DNA of 64,000 nt, taken from assembly GCF_001905795.1 (NCBI RefSeq), contig NZ_LIXJ01000011.1, positions 1 to 64,000 of the forward strand, written 5' to 3'. Of this stretch, positions 35,453 to 44,236 are shown in pieces. Source of the stretch: Streptomyces sp. CB01580 (GTDB taxonomy: Bacteria; Actinomycetota; Actinomycetes; Streptomycetales; Streptomycetaceae). The notes beneath the pieces were generated by a model. That model did not search any database and was not told where the DNA came from. It saw nothing but the letters and a program-made list of their open reading frames with translations. Made by a program: the position numbers and the translations under genes. Positions within the stretch are counted from its first letter, which is position 1. Each line of letters opens with the position of its first letter.

Positions 35453-36337
35453 ATGAAGCCGGGCAGGATTTCAGCGACCGCGACGGCCTTGGCGGCCACG
35501 ATCGTGCTGGCCGTCGGGGGTGTGGCGTCTCCAGCGATGGCTTCGGCCTGGACGCGGACGGGGGACTACTACCGTTGGACCGGGTTCAACGCGTTGGAAC
35601 GCGGGCAGGGCGTGGCGACGGACGGGACGTACTTCTACTACGCCGGACCCGGCGGAATGGTGAAGGCCACCGTCGCGAACGACTCGGAAGTCGCGTCGTC
35701 GATGTTCCCAATTCCGTCGGCGATGAGCCGGACGTACGGCAGCGATCACATAGGTGACGTGGAGTACCACGACGGCTACGTGATCGCGCCGATCGAGGAC
35801 GGCGGCAGTGACTACCGACATCCGCTGCTGGCGCTGTACAACGCGAGTGACCTGAGCTACACGGGCCGCTACGTGCAACTGCCGCTCGCGCAGATGCCGG
35901 GTGGCGTGCCGTGGGTCGCGGTGGACGCAGCCGCCGGACTGGTCTACACCGCGCCCTGGACCCAGGACGCCGCACAGGGGACGAACAAACTGGTCGCATA
36001 CAGCCTGAACGATCTGCTGACCCTTCCGGCCGGCTCCACGCTCCCGGTGGTGAACACCGTGACGCTGTCGCAGCCCCTGAGCAGGATCCAGGGTGCCGCG
36101 ATGTGGCAGGGCAAGCTCTACGCGTCCGTGGACGACTCGGCCAAGTCGGTCTACTCGATCGATGCGGCCTCCGGACAGGTCTCCCATGCGTTCGATCAGG
36201 ACGTCGAGTCCGGGGACGAGGTCGAGGGGATCGCCGCCTGGGACTTCGGTTCGGCAGGTCAGCTGCACATCGTGCACGTGGGTTCGGGCTGGAATTCGAT
36301 CTTCCTCTACCTCCAGCACTATTCCCGGACCGGCTGA
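35453..36337 (+). CDS. secreted propeller-like protein
   Basis: A 294-residue exported protein. The Sec signal peptide MKPGRISATATALAATIVLAVGGVASPAMA predicts cleavage after ASA at about residue 32. The mature part is rich in beta-strand repeats (GVATDGTYFYYAGPGG, GDVEYHDGYVIAPIEDGG, WVAVDAAAGLVYTAPW, GAAMWQGKLYASVDDSAKSVYSIDAASG, EGIAAWDFGSAGQLHIVHVG), as in beta-propellers. ATG 35453 has AAGGAGG about ten bases upstream. It stands alone as a transcription unit. Function unknown; an extracellular binding role is a guess. Confidence 0.85.
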   Translation: MKPGRISATATALAATIVLAVGGVASPAMASAWTRTGDYYRWTGFNALERGQGVATDGTYFYYAGPGGMVKATVANDSEVASSMFPIPSAMSRTYGSDHIGDVEYHDGYVIAPIEDGGSDYRHPLLALYNASDLSYTGRYVQLPLAQMPGGVPWVAVDAAAGLVYTAPWTQDAAQGTNKLVAYSLNDLLTLPAGSTLPVVNTVTLSQPLSRIQGAAMWQGKLYASVDDSAKSVYSIDAASGQVSHAFDQDVESGDEVEGIAAWDFGSAGQLHIVHVGSGWNSIFLYLQHYSRTG

Positions 36338-36977
36338 CCCGTCGGGGCATCAGGAACCCATGCATGACCAACCGGTGTGCTGCCGGCCCGGTATGCCCAT
36401 GAAGGTCAATGTTCGGAGGGCCGACGGTGTACTCGGCGCTGCCGCCACCCGTGGGACCGAAGAGCTCTGAGAGGGGTCTCGCCGAGGCCGGACACGACGC
36501 TGTTGTGGGCCGGCCCGGTGAGTCGACATCTTCTTGATCTCGCGGCGCTCATGGCCGCCGTCGGCCTCGCTGCTACGGCCGCCCCGCCACCGCCGACGAC
36601 GGGGGCAACGCCCCCACTGCCGTCATCTTGAGCGGATCACCGCATGCGGGCCCCGCGAACCAGCCCATAGCAGTTCTGGACCGGTCACGGTGACTGTCGG
36701 CAGACCGGCCGCCAGGGCTCCGGCGCGTGGGGCGGTGAGGTGCGCGCCGCGCTCCGCCGCTGACCGTGTCCCGCCGGTTGTCGGCACGCGAGAGCGCCGT
36801 CTCGGCCTCGCGCAGCCGCGCCACAGCCGCACGCCGGTCATCCGTCATCACGGCGGCTGCCGCCTGCTGTCCGCGCAGGAACGCCACCAGGCGCGGACCC
36901 GAAGCCGGCCGCCTCGCGTACCCGAATCTCTGGGGCCGGGGCCAGCGGCGCGGCGACGACGGCCGCCGGGGTTTGCG
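36338..36977. other. no clear gene; possible decayed 3' end of the zinc-ribbon gene
   Basis: Two other minus-strand frames here look protein-like and could be frameshifted continuations of the gene ending at 36978: HQRAAQLAELEPSTTIDEPMTQTPAAVVAAPLAPAPEIRV, then LVAFLRGQQAAAAVMTDDRRAAVARLREAETALSRADNRRD. Nothing else was recognised. Confidence 0.4.
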
Positions 36978-37394
36978 TCATGGGCTCGTCGATGGTGGTG
37001 GATGGCTCCAACTCGGCCAGCTGGGCGGCACGCTGGTGACAGGGACGAGTTCGGCGAGGCGGGCGAGAGCGGCGCGGGCGGCCTGGGCCTGTCGGACCAC
37101 CTCGGACAGTGTCTCGGCGTCGAGCTGGTCCAACTCGTCACCCAGGGCCGGTAGGCGCAGGTCGGCGAGGATTGCCAGGGCCTCGGCCCGCAGGGCGTCG
37201 GGGCCAGGCTGGTGCTTCCTGCGGTGGGCCCGCATCCGGCACTTCCCGCTGTGGAACTCCCGTGGCCGCCCTCGGCCTGGCTTCGGCGGCGGCAGCGGCT
37301 CGCCGCACCCCTCGCACATCGCCAGTGTCTCCTGCTCGATCACCTCCACCGGCTCGGCTGCTGAATTTCCTTCACCATTTTTTGTCACGAACAT
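36978..37394 (-). CDS. zinc-ribbon protein, possibly frameshifted at the 3' end
   Basis: A 138-residue protein. A treble-clef/zinc-ribbon is seen at Cys27-x2-Cys30 and His48-x3-Cys52 (MCEGCGEPLPPPKPGRGRPREFHSGKCRMRAHRRK), followed by a helical, alanine-rich region (DALRAEALAILADLRLPALGDELDQLDAETLSEVVRQAQAARAALARLAELVP). The end (PPSWPSWSHPPPSTSP) looks out of frame; an adjacent frame continues with protein-like text, so a one-base deletion near 37030 is likely. The ribbon resembles that of the TetR protein at 46075. Role unknown, perhaps DNA-binding in mobile DNA. Confidence 0.6.
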   Translation of the reverse strand: MFVTKNGEGNSAAEPVEVIEQETLAMCEGCGEPLPPPKPGRGRPREFHSGKCRMRAHRRKHQPGPDALRAEALAILADLRLPALGDELDQLDAETLSEVVRQAQAARAALARLAELVPVTSVPPSWPSWSHPPPSTSP

Positions 37395-37407
37395 GAGTGT
37401 GACGAAA
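37381..37407. promoter_or_regulatory. inverted repeat over the start of the zinc-ribbon gene
   Basis: TTTGTCACGAA (37381-37391) and GTGACGAAA (37399-37407) flank the start codon at 37392-37394. Read on the coding strand they give TTTCGTCAC before and TTCGTGACAAA after ATG. The left copy differs by one base from TTCGTCACGAA at 46035, upstream of another zinc-ribbon gene. Confidence 0.45.
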
Positions 37408-37620
37408 TTCGGGGGAAGTTCGGCGTATCTCGGGATGCTGATCGGGCGTGACTGAGGTTCACTAAAAAACAGACGTCGGTTGTCAATGCCGGTTCCAGGC
37501 AGGTTTTCTTAGTGGGAGTCCGGGAATCCATGGCTTGATATCGACGAGGGGGCGCCACATCCGCACCCCCTGCGCCATCATCGGTGCAGAGTTGGGGTCG
37601 AATCAGAAAGGGAATTCAAT

Positions 37621-38046
37621 ATGGTCGCCACGCAACCAGCAACAGCACCAGTACCGGCACCAGCAACAGACGCTGACTACGAGGCGTATCAGACCGTCAC
37701 CCAAGTCGTGAGCAAGGGATTTTCGGACGCCATCACGGCTATCCTCCAGAAGCTCAAGGACCCGAACACCTTCGCCACAGCAGTCAGGGACCTGGCCGAA
37801 ACCCAAGGTATTGCACCGGCTGCAGTGGCCGACCCGATGGCCCTCTACAACGGATTCTGGACGCTGGCCAACGGCGTCGACACGGACTTCCGTTGGCGGA
37901 GCAGCTCCGGAGTCCCTATCCGCTCGCTTCTGATCGCGGATACCGTCAAACCCATCCAGCAGCCTGTCCCTCTATCCGATGGCGTTCACCCAACGTTCTC
38001 CATCGGAGTCAGCGCCTTCGGCGTCGGCATCGGCGTCAGCTGGTAA
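37621..38046 (+). CDS. orphan protein of unknown function
   Basis: A 141-residue protein opening with a Pro/Ala/Thr-rich segment (MVATQPATAPVPAPATDADYEAY). An amphipathic helical part follows (QTVTQVVSKGFSDAITAILQKLKDPNTFATAVRDLAETQG), then DPMALYNGFWTLANGVDTDFRWRSSSGVPIRSLL, and a short Gly/Ser/Val end FSIGVSAFGVGIGVSW. ATG 37621 has AGAAAGGG upstream. A- and T-ending codons (CAA, CCA, GCA, ACA) are visibly commoner than in neighbours, suggesting recent acquisition. No family, signal peptide or catalytic motif was recognised. Confidence 0.7.
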   Translation: MVATQPATAPVPAPATDADYEAYQTVTQVVSKGFSDAITAILQKLKDPNTFATAVRDLAETQGIAPAAVADPMALYNGFWTLANGVDTDFRWRSSSGVPIRSLLIADTVKPIQQPVPLSDGVHPTFSIGVSAFGVGIGVSW

Positions 38047-38310
38047 GTAACCGAAAGCGCCGCTCCCGGTGTCGCGTGATGGTAATTTTCGGATGCTTAT
38101 TCGCGAGCTCCGGGATCACCCATCCGGCGACGGGCCGTATCGGCGAGACGGGGAATCAATTTCTCAAATGCCGGAAAGCTCGGTGCAGGTAAACTGCATG
38201 AATCCATGAAGCGATCCGGCCCCTGCGCTGTGGTTCAGGCACTGCGCACGGCGAGGGTTGATGAACGCAGGGGCTACGTGCTCTGCGCACGCACACGTAT
38301 CCCTCCTTTG
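38047..38310. other. untranslated region after orphan gene
   Basis: No gene was noticed. Base composition is lower in GC than the surroundings near 38080-38200. A large hairpin follows at 38311. Confidence 0.35.
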
Positions 38311-38354
38311 CGGCGCCGAACCTCCTCCCCCGCAGGGGAGGGGGTTCGGCGCCG
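38311..38354. terminator. 20-bp stem hairpin
   Basis: The arms 38311-38330 (CGGCGCCGAACCTCCTCCCC) and 38335-38354 pair along 20 positions with a single mismatch, closing a CGCA loop. The position between the orphan gene and the duplicated-domain gene fits a strong terminator; an attenuator for the latter is also possible. Confidence 0.7.
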
Positions 38355-38482
38355 TGGTCACTCGCGCGGTGGTCATTTGAAGTAGCCCCGCAATCCGGGT
38401 GGCCGCCCCTGTGGCAGGAAAGAACAGTCACCGTCATCGCCGCCGCATAGGCTTGCCTCAACCGAGCTGAAGGGTGGCCGCG

Positions 38483-39433
38483 ATGTCCCATGCGTCCCAG
38501 CCCATGAAACTCTTCGTGGAAAACGGCCGCTTCGAGATCGACCCCACCGAGCCGGACGCGGACGAAAGCCCCGACATCCAACCGCCGCTCGGCGAGCCGG
38601 TCAACGGGCTCATCGCGGTCACCCGCAACGCCGCCGGCATCCATACCGGCATCAAGAAGGGCAACGTCCACCTCGAAGCCCGGCTCTGCAACGCCGAACC
38701 CGCTCTGGACGTCAGCGACTGGGACGAGGTGATCGACACCACCTTCACCTCCACCACCGGCCACGCCCTCATCGGCTCCTACGAGCACGCCCTCGACCTC
38801 AACGTCGCCCACCAGGGCCCCGGTTCCTACCGGCTGCGCCTGCACGCCAGAGGCCGCGACTCCGAGCCCGGCGTGAGCCGACGACGCAACTCCAAGCCCA
38901 CCGAGCACTACCTGTTCCACATCTGGCCCGCCCCGGCCGCCCCCGAAACCGTGCACAAAGCCACCGACACCGTCGGCCACGCGCTGCGTACCCGGCTCGC
39001 GGCGATGAGCGAGCGAGGCGCGAAGTGGTCCCTGGACGACTGGGCCGGCCCGCTCACCGTCGCTGTCATCGACGGGACGTTCTCCCTGCGGGACCCCGAG
39101 GCGCAGACCATTCCGCGTCCGGCCGGGCTCGTCTCGACCGAGAAGGACTGGGCCCTGGTCACCACCAGGACATCGCCAGGCACCGTGACGGTCACCCTGC
39201 ATCCCGCTGACCGGGACCCGCGGCCCGATCCGCTTCAGTGGGACGAAATCGAGCAAGCCGTCGTCCGTTCCACCACCGGTCACCTGGTCCTGTGCTCGAC
39301 CGACGGCCCCACGAAGGAGTGCGAGGGGGCAGCCCTGCACGGCCCCCGTCAGTACGGCATACGCGTCCACGCCCGCCGAACGGCCAACGGCGAGGAGTAT
39401 CTCGTCCAGACATGGGTGCACGGGAAAAAGTAG
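38483..39433 (+). CDS. duplicated-domain protein of unknown function
   Basis: A 316-residue protein made of two diverged copies of one ~150-residue beta-rich domain. Copy 1 shows FVENGRFEIDP ... VSDWDEVIDTTFTSTTGHALIGSYEHALDLNVAHQGPGSYRLRLHARGRD ... YLFHIW. Copy 2 shows VAVIDGTFSLRD ... LQWDEIEQAVVRSTTGHLVLCSTDGPTKECEGAALHGPRQYGIRVHARR ... YLVQTW. ATG 38483 has AAGGGTGG upstream. A truncated third gene with the same opening follows 6 bp later. The overall strand pattern recalls ComJ-type nuclease inhibitors, but this is weak. No signal peptide; likely cytoplasmic. Confidence 0.75.
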   Translation: MSHASQPMKLFVENGRFEIDPTEPDADESPDIQPPLGEPVNGLIAVTRNAAGIHTGIKKGNVHLEARLCNAEPALDVSDWDEVIDTTFTSTTGHALIGSYEHALDLNVAHQGPGSYRLRLHARGRDSEPGVSRRRNSKPTEHYLFHIWPAPAAPETVHKATDTVGHALRTRLAAMSERGAKWSLDDWAGPLTVAVIDGTFSLRDPEAQTIPRPAGLVSTEKDWALVTTRTSPGTVTVTLHPADRDPRPDPLQWDEIEQAVVRSTTGHLVLCSTDGPTKECEGAALHGPRQYGIRVHARRTANGEEYLVQTWVHGKK

Positions 39434-39439
39434 GCACCC

Positions 39440-39685
39440 ATGGCCCACCTGCTCGGCCCCTGGCCCGTCCGCGTCGACGAAGGCCAGTTCTGCATCGCCC
39501 CAACCGACACCGTCGCCGAGATCCCGGAAGAACAACTCGAACGCGCCCTGGACCGCGCCTACGAGAACGTCGGCCTCTTCGACTCCCACAAGGACGTCGC
39601 ATGCGTACTGACCGGCATCAACTGCGGTTCCGTCCTGCGCTCCGTGCTCCAGGCCGACACCGGCCCGGGCCCCAATACAGCGGCG
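39440..39685 (+). pseudogene. truncated gene of the duplicated-domain family
   Basis: From ATG 39440 the frame reads LLGPWPVRVDEGQFCIAPTDTVAEIPEEQLERALDRAYENVGLFDSHKDVACVLTGINCGSVLRSVLQADTGPGP, beginning like the domains of the gene just upstream (DGQF-I-P... opening). It loses protein character at about 39685, where the inverted metal-ATPase remnant begins, so the gene was cut by that junction. Confidence 0.55.
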
Positions 39686-39692
39686 CGTTCGC

Positions 39693-40480
39693 TCACGAGG
39701 CGTCCTTGGTGAAGCGGGGCCAAGAGGCTTCGCGCAGCAGGCGCAGGCCGTTGAGGCCGACGATGACGGTGGAGCCCTCGTGCCCGGCGACACCGAGCGG
39801 CAGGGGGAGGGTGCCGATCAGGTCCCAGGCCACCAGGACGGTGATGAACGCTCCGGCGATGGCCAGGTTCTGGATCACCAGGCGGCGGGCGGTGCGCGAG
39901 AGCTGCACGACGGAGGGGATGGTGGCCAGTTCGTCGCGGACGACGACGGCGTCGGCTGTCTCCAGGGCAAGGTCGGAGCCCGCCCGCCCCATGGCGATCC
40001 CGGAGTGCGCGGCGGCCAGGGCGGGGGCGTCGTTGACGCCGTCACCGACCACGAGCACCCGCCGCCCCTGGGCCTCCCATTCCTTGACGGCGGCGACCTT
40101 GTCCTGCGGCAGGAGTCCGGCGCGGACCTCGGTGATGCCGGCCTCGGTCGCCAGGCGCCGGGCGGCGCGCTTGTTGTCGCCGGTCAGCAGCACCGGCGCG
40201 CGGCCGGTCAGGCGGGTGAGGACGGCGACGGTGGCCACGGCGTCGGGCCGGAGCCGGTCCCCGATGCCGAGCACGCCCACGGGGATGCCGTCGCGCAGGA
40301 CCACCACTGCGGTGCGACCGGCGTCCTCCAGTTCGGCCACTGCCTTTTGGTGCGGCTCGTGGGTGGCGCGGTCCAGGAGCCGGGCGGGCGCGCCGACCGT
40401 GACGGTGCGGCCGTCGACGGTGGCGGTGACGCCTTGGCCGGGCATGGAGGTGAAACCTCCCACGTCGGCCAGGGCGGCAC
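39693..40480 (-). pseudogene. metal P1B-type ATPase, C-terminal third
   Basis: The minus strand reads MPGQGVTATVDGRTVTVGAPARLL ... RAPVLLTGDNKRAARRLATEAGITEVRAGLLPQDK ... VGDGVNDAPALAAAHSGIAMGRAGSDLALETADAVVV ... QNLAIAGAFITVLVAWDL ... HEGSTVIVGLNGLRLLREA. The hinge GDGVNDAPAL and the HEGST block in the last membrane helix (P1B-4-like, Co/Fe/Zn/Ni class) are intact. The DKTGT site, the metal-binding CPx helix and everything before are absent. Confidence 0.85.
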
Positions 40481-40805
40481 CGCCGACGTCGCCGCCACCC
40501 TTCAGGCCCTCGCCACGCCCTCGCGGCTGCACATCCTGGCCCGACTCCAGGAAGGCCCGTGCTCGGTGAGCGACCTCGCCGACGCCGTCGGCATGGAAGC
40601 CTCCGCCTGCTCCCACCAGCTCCGCCTGCTGCGCAACCTCGGCCTGGTCGCCGGCGAACGCCACGGACGCTCGATCGTCTACGCCCTCTACGACAACCAC
40701 GTCGCCGAACTCCTCGATCAGGCCCTCTATCACGTCGAGCACCTGCGCCTCGGCGTCCGCGACACTCCGGCCCGTGCGTCCGACCCGGCCACCCCCGGAC
40801 AGTAG
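40476..40805 (+). pseudogene. ArsR/SmtB-family metal sensor lacking its start
   Basis: The plus strand reads ADVAATLQALATPSRLHILARLQEGPCSVSDLADAVGMEASACSHQLRLLRNLGLVAGERHGRSIVYALYDNHVAELLDQALYHVEH. The winged helix is complete. The last helix carries D-x-H-x10-H-x2-H, the alpha-5 metal site of CzrA/SmtB/NmtR-type Zn/Co/Ni sensors. The first ~20 residues and a start codon are missing. It diverges from the truncated ATPase, its natural partner, with no intergenic region left. Confidence 0.8.
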
Positions 40806-41881
40806 GCGCGCACCCCCTGGCCGGTGCCCCGTCCGGCCGGGGCAGTCGGACGGGCCAGGAACCGTGCCGCTCTCGTCAGTTGGGGGGCTGGTCCGCTGTG
40901 GCCTCGGGCCTCGTTGATGAGAGCTGAAGCGGTAGGCAAGATCGCTCCTGCCGGAGCGCCTGGTCGGCGGGGGCGATCCGGTCGACAAGGCCTGCACGCG
41001 GTATTCGAGCGTCATGGTGGGCAGCGGCAGCGGCGGCTTCCAGGACTTCCGGAGCGAGCTCGCGCCGTGCCGGGGGTTCACGGATCTGTCTCTGCCCCTG
41101 GGGCATTCACTTGACCGCACCCAGCCGAAGCCGCGTACCGGTGCGCCCGTCCGGCGCGGCGGGCGGGAGTCGCTGGACCCGGCGGCGGCGGCGCTCACCG
41201 CGCTGGTCGCCGAGCAGGCCTGTGCAGTCCCGGCCGCCGGCACGACGCTGCGCGAACGAGGGGCGGCCATCGCTCCGGACCTGGCCGGGCACGTTGCCGC
41301 CATCGGCTACGATGCGCCCGGCCCGGTGTCGATCGGGCGTTCTCCCGCTCGGCACCAACTCCTTGGCCGCGCCGGTTCTGCTGCGGACGGTGTGCCGTGG
41401 CGCTCGGGCCCTGGAGGTGACCGGGCGGATTCGGTGCACGCGCACCCGCCGGGGGCGTCGGTCAGCCGAGCGGCAGTTCCAGGACGGCTTCCTGGCCGGT
41501 CGGGGAGGTGAGCGGCGATGTCGGCAAGTGTCGCGTCGGTGATCGACGGGATGGGCTCTCCGCCTTCTGCAGCCGTACGAACCGCCCATCTTCTGCGTCC
41601 GGACGACCAGGACACCCGGCGGGGCGCCGTCCAGGCGGATCGAGGACCGGAGCGGAAACACCGAAACCGAAGGGCGGCCAGCCACACCCGATCGGATGGG
41701 AGAACCCCCGCCCACGGCCCCGGGCTGCGGCGTCCGCCGTGGACGGACCGGATCCTGCCGGTGGCCGTCTGCGCATAGGTCCTGTTCTGGAAGTGGTGCA
41801 GGACACGTCCTCGGGATCGGTAGGCGTCGTTGATCGTGTAGTCGGTGTTCGGCTGCCCGCTGTCGTGGAAAGGGGCGGGTG
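40806..41881. other. decayed region, no intact gene
   Basis: Stretches look protein-like in scattered frames: plus-strand DPAAAALTALVAEQACAVPAAGTTLRERGAAIAPDLAGHVAAIGYDAPG (41175-41320), and minus-strand NTDYTINDAYRSRGRVLHHFQNRTYAQTATGRIRSVHGG (near 41740-41855) with EPIPSITDATLADIAAHL (near 41520-41570). Frames change repeatedly, so this is probably one or two decayed genes of unrecognised family. Confidence 0.35.
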
Positions 41882-42643
41882 TCACGGGCTGTGGTCGCGC
41901 CCGTCCCGTGGGGCGAAGGCTGCGAGGGCGTCGGCGTCGGTCGCGCGAGCGTGCAGGAAGTAGTCGGCCCACTCGGCGATTTCGGGGTAGGAGGAGGCCC
42001 GGCTGAGCTGGGTGACTGCGGCCTCGATGTCGAAGTTCGTGGTGCGGAGTTCGACGCCAGGGCCCAGGAGGGCCCAGTGTGCTCCGGTTCGTCCGTAAGG
42101 CATCCCGATGCTGCCCGGGTTGATCACAAGGCGGCCGTGGGCCAGGCGGACGAACGGCATGTGGGTGTGGCCGCAGACCGCGGTGCGGACGTCGGTGTCG
42201 AGTCCGTTGAAGACTTCTTTCCAGCGGTCGAGGCGCGAATCGACCAATACGACCTCCTCGTCGTCACGAGGGGTGGCATGGCAGAACAGCACCTTCCCCA
42301 GGCCGCTCACGGGGAGGGAGAGTGACTGCGGCAACGAGCCGAGAAGGTCCAGGTGGTCCTCGCGAAGCTGTTCGGCTGCCCAGGGGGCGATCGGATCGGG
42401 GATGGTGTCGCGTTGTCCCCGGCGGTATTCCAGGAGTTCGCGGTCGGCGTTGCCGCTGATCCAGATGACGTGGTCGCCGAGGCTGGTCAGCAGGTCGAGA
42501 ACCTGGGTCGGTTGCGGGCCGGCGGTGATGTCGCCGGTGAGCACGATGCGGTCGGCGGCGCGCACGTCTGGCTCGGCGAGCACGGCCTCCAAGGCCGGCA
42601 GGACTCCGTGAATGTCGGACAGGACGGCTACTCGGTTCAGCAT
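41882..42643 (-). CDS. metallophosphoesterase family protein
   Basis: A 253-residue dinuclear-metal phosphoesterase of the YfcE/DR1281 type. Ligand motifs are complete: SDIHG (about 9-13), TGDI (about 37), SGNAD (about 64), FCHATPRDDEE (about 122) and CGHTHMPF (about 157). NPGSIGMPYGRTGAHWAL is typical of the subgroup. The start is ATG 42643 (MLNRVAVLSDIHG); a GTG at 42652 is in frame. It is probably a soluble phosphodiesterase or phosphatase; substrate unknown. Confidence 0.9.
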   Translation of the reverse strand: MLNRVAVLSDIHGVLPALEAVLAEPDVRAADRIVLTGDITAGPQPTQVLDLLTSLGDHVIWISGNADRELLEYRRGQRDTIPDPIAPWAAEQLREDHLDLLGSLPQSLSLPVSGLGKVLFCHATPRDDEEVVLVDSRLDRWKEVFNGLDTDVRTAVCGHTHMPFVRLAHGRLVINPGSIGMPYGRTGAHWALLGPGVELRTTNFDIEAAVTQLSRASSYPEIAEWADYFLHARATDADALAAFAPRDGRDHSP

Positions 42644-42717
42644 GGTCACCACTGTGGGGTGAAGGCAGCCGAGAGAGGCGACCGTTCGCCGGGCGCGTAG
42701 CTCAAGGCGGGGCCGTT

Positions 42718-43172
42718 TCAGCGTGTGTGCTCGCCGGGTGCGTAGCTCTTCCAGGGGGCGCCTGCATCGATCGTGATCCGGGTGGTGCTCTTGTCGTGGT
42801 AGCCCAGTGCCTGGGCGATGACGGGGCCGGGACCAGCAAGGAACGCCTCTGCGCCCACTTCCGCGTCCACGCTGTTCCTTGACCGCCCAGTAGCCGAGTT
42901 CGTAGACGCCCGGACTGATGACGAACAGGCAGTGCGAACCGACCAGGGCGCCACTGTCCCACGGAAGGCGCCGAGGGTGTGGTTCTTGTCCGTGGCCCGG
43001 CCCGCGGGCAGTTCCTCGCCGATGCGCTTCTCCGCGTCCGCACGCCGGTACGGCACCGGCGTATAGAACTGAATGTCCTCGTCCTGGCAGGTTTCGTACA
43101 CCGCATCCACGTCGGCAGGTGTGAAGGCCCGCAGCACCAGACGGCCGGTCTCAAGAGTCACCCGATCCATTG
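42718..43172 (-). pseudogene. GNAT acetyltransferase fused to recombinase C-terminal remnant
   Basis: The frame starts as a GNAT (MDRVTLETGRLVLRAFTPADVDAVYETCQDEDIQFYTPVPYRRADAEKRIGEELPAG). GNAT text then moves to another frame near 42960 (VYELGYWAVKE). The original frame regains sense as PGPVIAQALGYHDKSTTRITIDAGAPWKSYAPGEHTR, the C-terminal block of Streptomyces integrase-like proteins. The 150-codon open frame is thus an accidental fusion of two broken genes. Confidence 0.6.
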
Positions 43173-43446
43173 CGGCGGTATGAACACCACCAGCAAGCGG
43201 CGGCCAGCGAATATCCCGATCGAGCACCGCCCATCACAACACCCCGGGCTCATCAACGGTCGTCGCAGCACCCCGGATCAGCTGTCCCCGAGACGGAGCT
43301 ACGCCCACCATCGATCGCGGACCGAGCCGTTGGCGCGCCCCACTCACGGCCCAGGGCCGGCCGCCCCGGTACTCCGCCGTTGAACCGTGCAGGGCCCGTC
43401 ACCCGGGAAGGGCGAAGATCTGCATCACGTTGTCGCAGGTCGAGTA
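43173..43446. other. no gene seen
   Basis: This is the intergenic stretch between the broken GNAT start and the stop of the FBP gene. No signature was noticed. Confidence 0.35.
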
Positions 43447-43968
43447 TCACCTTCTGTGCCGCGTGGTTCGTTCGGTGTCGGACACCGAACGAATGAAGGC
43501 GATCGTGCGTGAACGCAAGCCTTCGCGGCGTGCCTCGATGTGGTCGTCGACCGGGGGATCGAATCCTTGGCGGATCGGCTTGGCGTTCACCTTGACCGCA
43601 CAGTCGAGATCGGTGCACAGGAGAAGACCGAGCGCGTTCAGGCGTTCGCGTTTGTCGCGTGATGGGCGTCGAGCGGTGAACAGCGAAACCTCGTTGAACC
43701 GGCGGGAGGACCGGCACAGGTCGCACATCACCGCGCGCGATCCGAGTGCGGCATCGTTCGGCGCCTGCCTCAGCAGCACTCCCAACGCCTGGCCGTCGGC
43801 CTCGGTGACGAGGTAGGCGAGCTTCGGAGCGCGCAGGTCCCGCCACCCGAGGTAGTCGATCCGGTGCCACCGGACGTCGTCGAACCAGACGGGAAGTCGG
43901 ACCCTCTTTGCGGCGGGGTCCCGGTTCACGATCGCGCCGCGAACCTCTTCCCTGGTCATGGGGCGCAT
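43447..43968 (-). CDS. FBP domain protein (EF-G-binding-type treble-clef zinc finger)
   Basis: A 173-residue protein of the FBP family (C-terminal zinc-finger domain of FusB-like EF-G-binding proteins). A treble-clef zinc site is formed by Cys82-x2-Cys85 (VMCDLCRSSRRFNEVSLFTARR) and Cys118-x4-Cys123 (LLLCTDLDCAVKVN). It opens TREEVRGAIVNRDPAAKRVRLPVWFDDVRWHRIDYLGWRD. ATG 43968 is preceded by AGGAGAAGC, which favours it over ATG 43959. In FusB the domain contacts EF-G and rescues stalled ribosomes; whether this shorter actinobacterial type does so is unknown. Confidence 0.85.
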   Translation of the reverse strand: MRPMTREEVRGAIVNRDPAAKRVRLPVWFDDVRWHRIDYLGWRDLRAPKLAYLVTEADGQALGVLLRQAPNDAALGSRAVMCDLCRSSRRFNEVSLFTARRPSRDKRERLNALGLLLCTDLDCAVKVNAKPIRQGFDPPVDDHIEARREGLRSRTIAFIRSVSDTERTTRHRR

Positions 43969-44236
43969 TGCTTCTCCTGACGAGCTGAAGGAATCGTGGA
44001 CGTGGAGACGTCGGTGTGTTCTGTCACACGACGCAGGAAGGTGGGGCTCGGCGCGCTGAACTCGCCGCAGGACAGGCACCGGTGAAGGAGCACGACGGCG
44101 GTGGCGGCGTCTCGTCGGCTGTCGCGGGTGGCAGCGGTCACGGCATCGGCGGGGGTCTGCCGGTGGCCCTGGTGCGCGCGTTCCCCCGTTGGGATCCGAG
44201 GTCCGGGAGGAATCGTGGCGTCCTACGACCGCACAT
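43969..44236. other. intergenic, no convincing gene
   Basis: The region separates the FBP gene from the MFS stop. A short minus frame with a CxxC (CLSCGEFSAPSPTFL) overlaps the FBP start but lacks a credible start site. Confidence 0.35.

Noticed and set aside
43956..44141. 61-codon minus-strand frame with a CxxC
   Set aside because: It overlaps the FBP start in another frame, lacks a ribosome-binding site and shows no family pattern.
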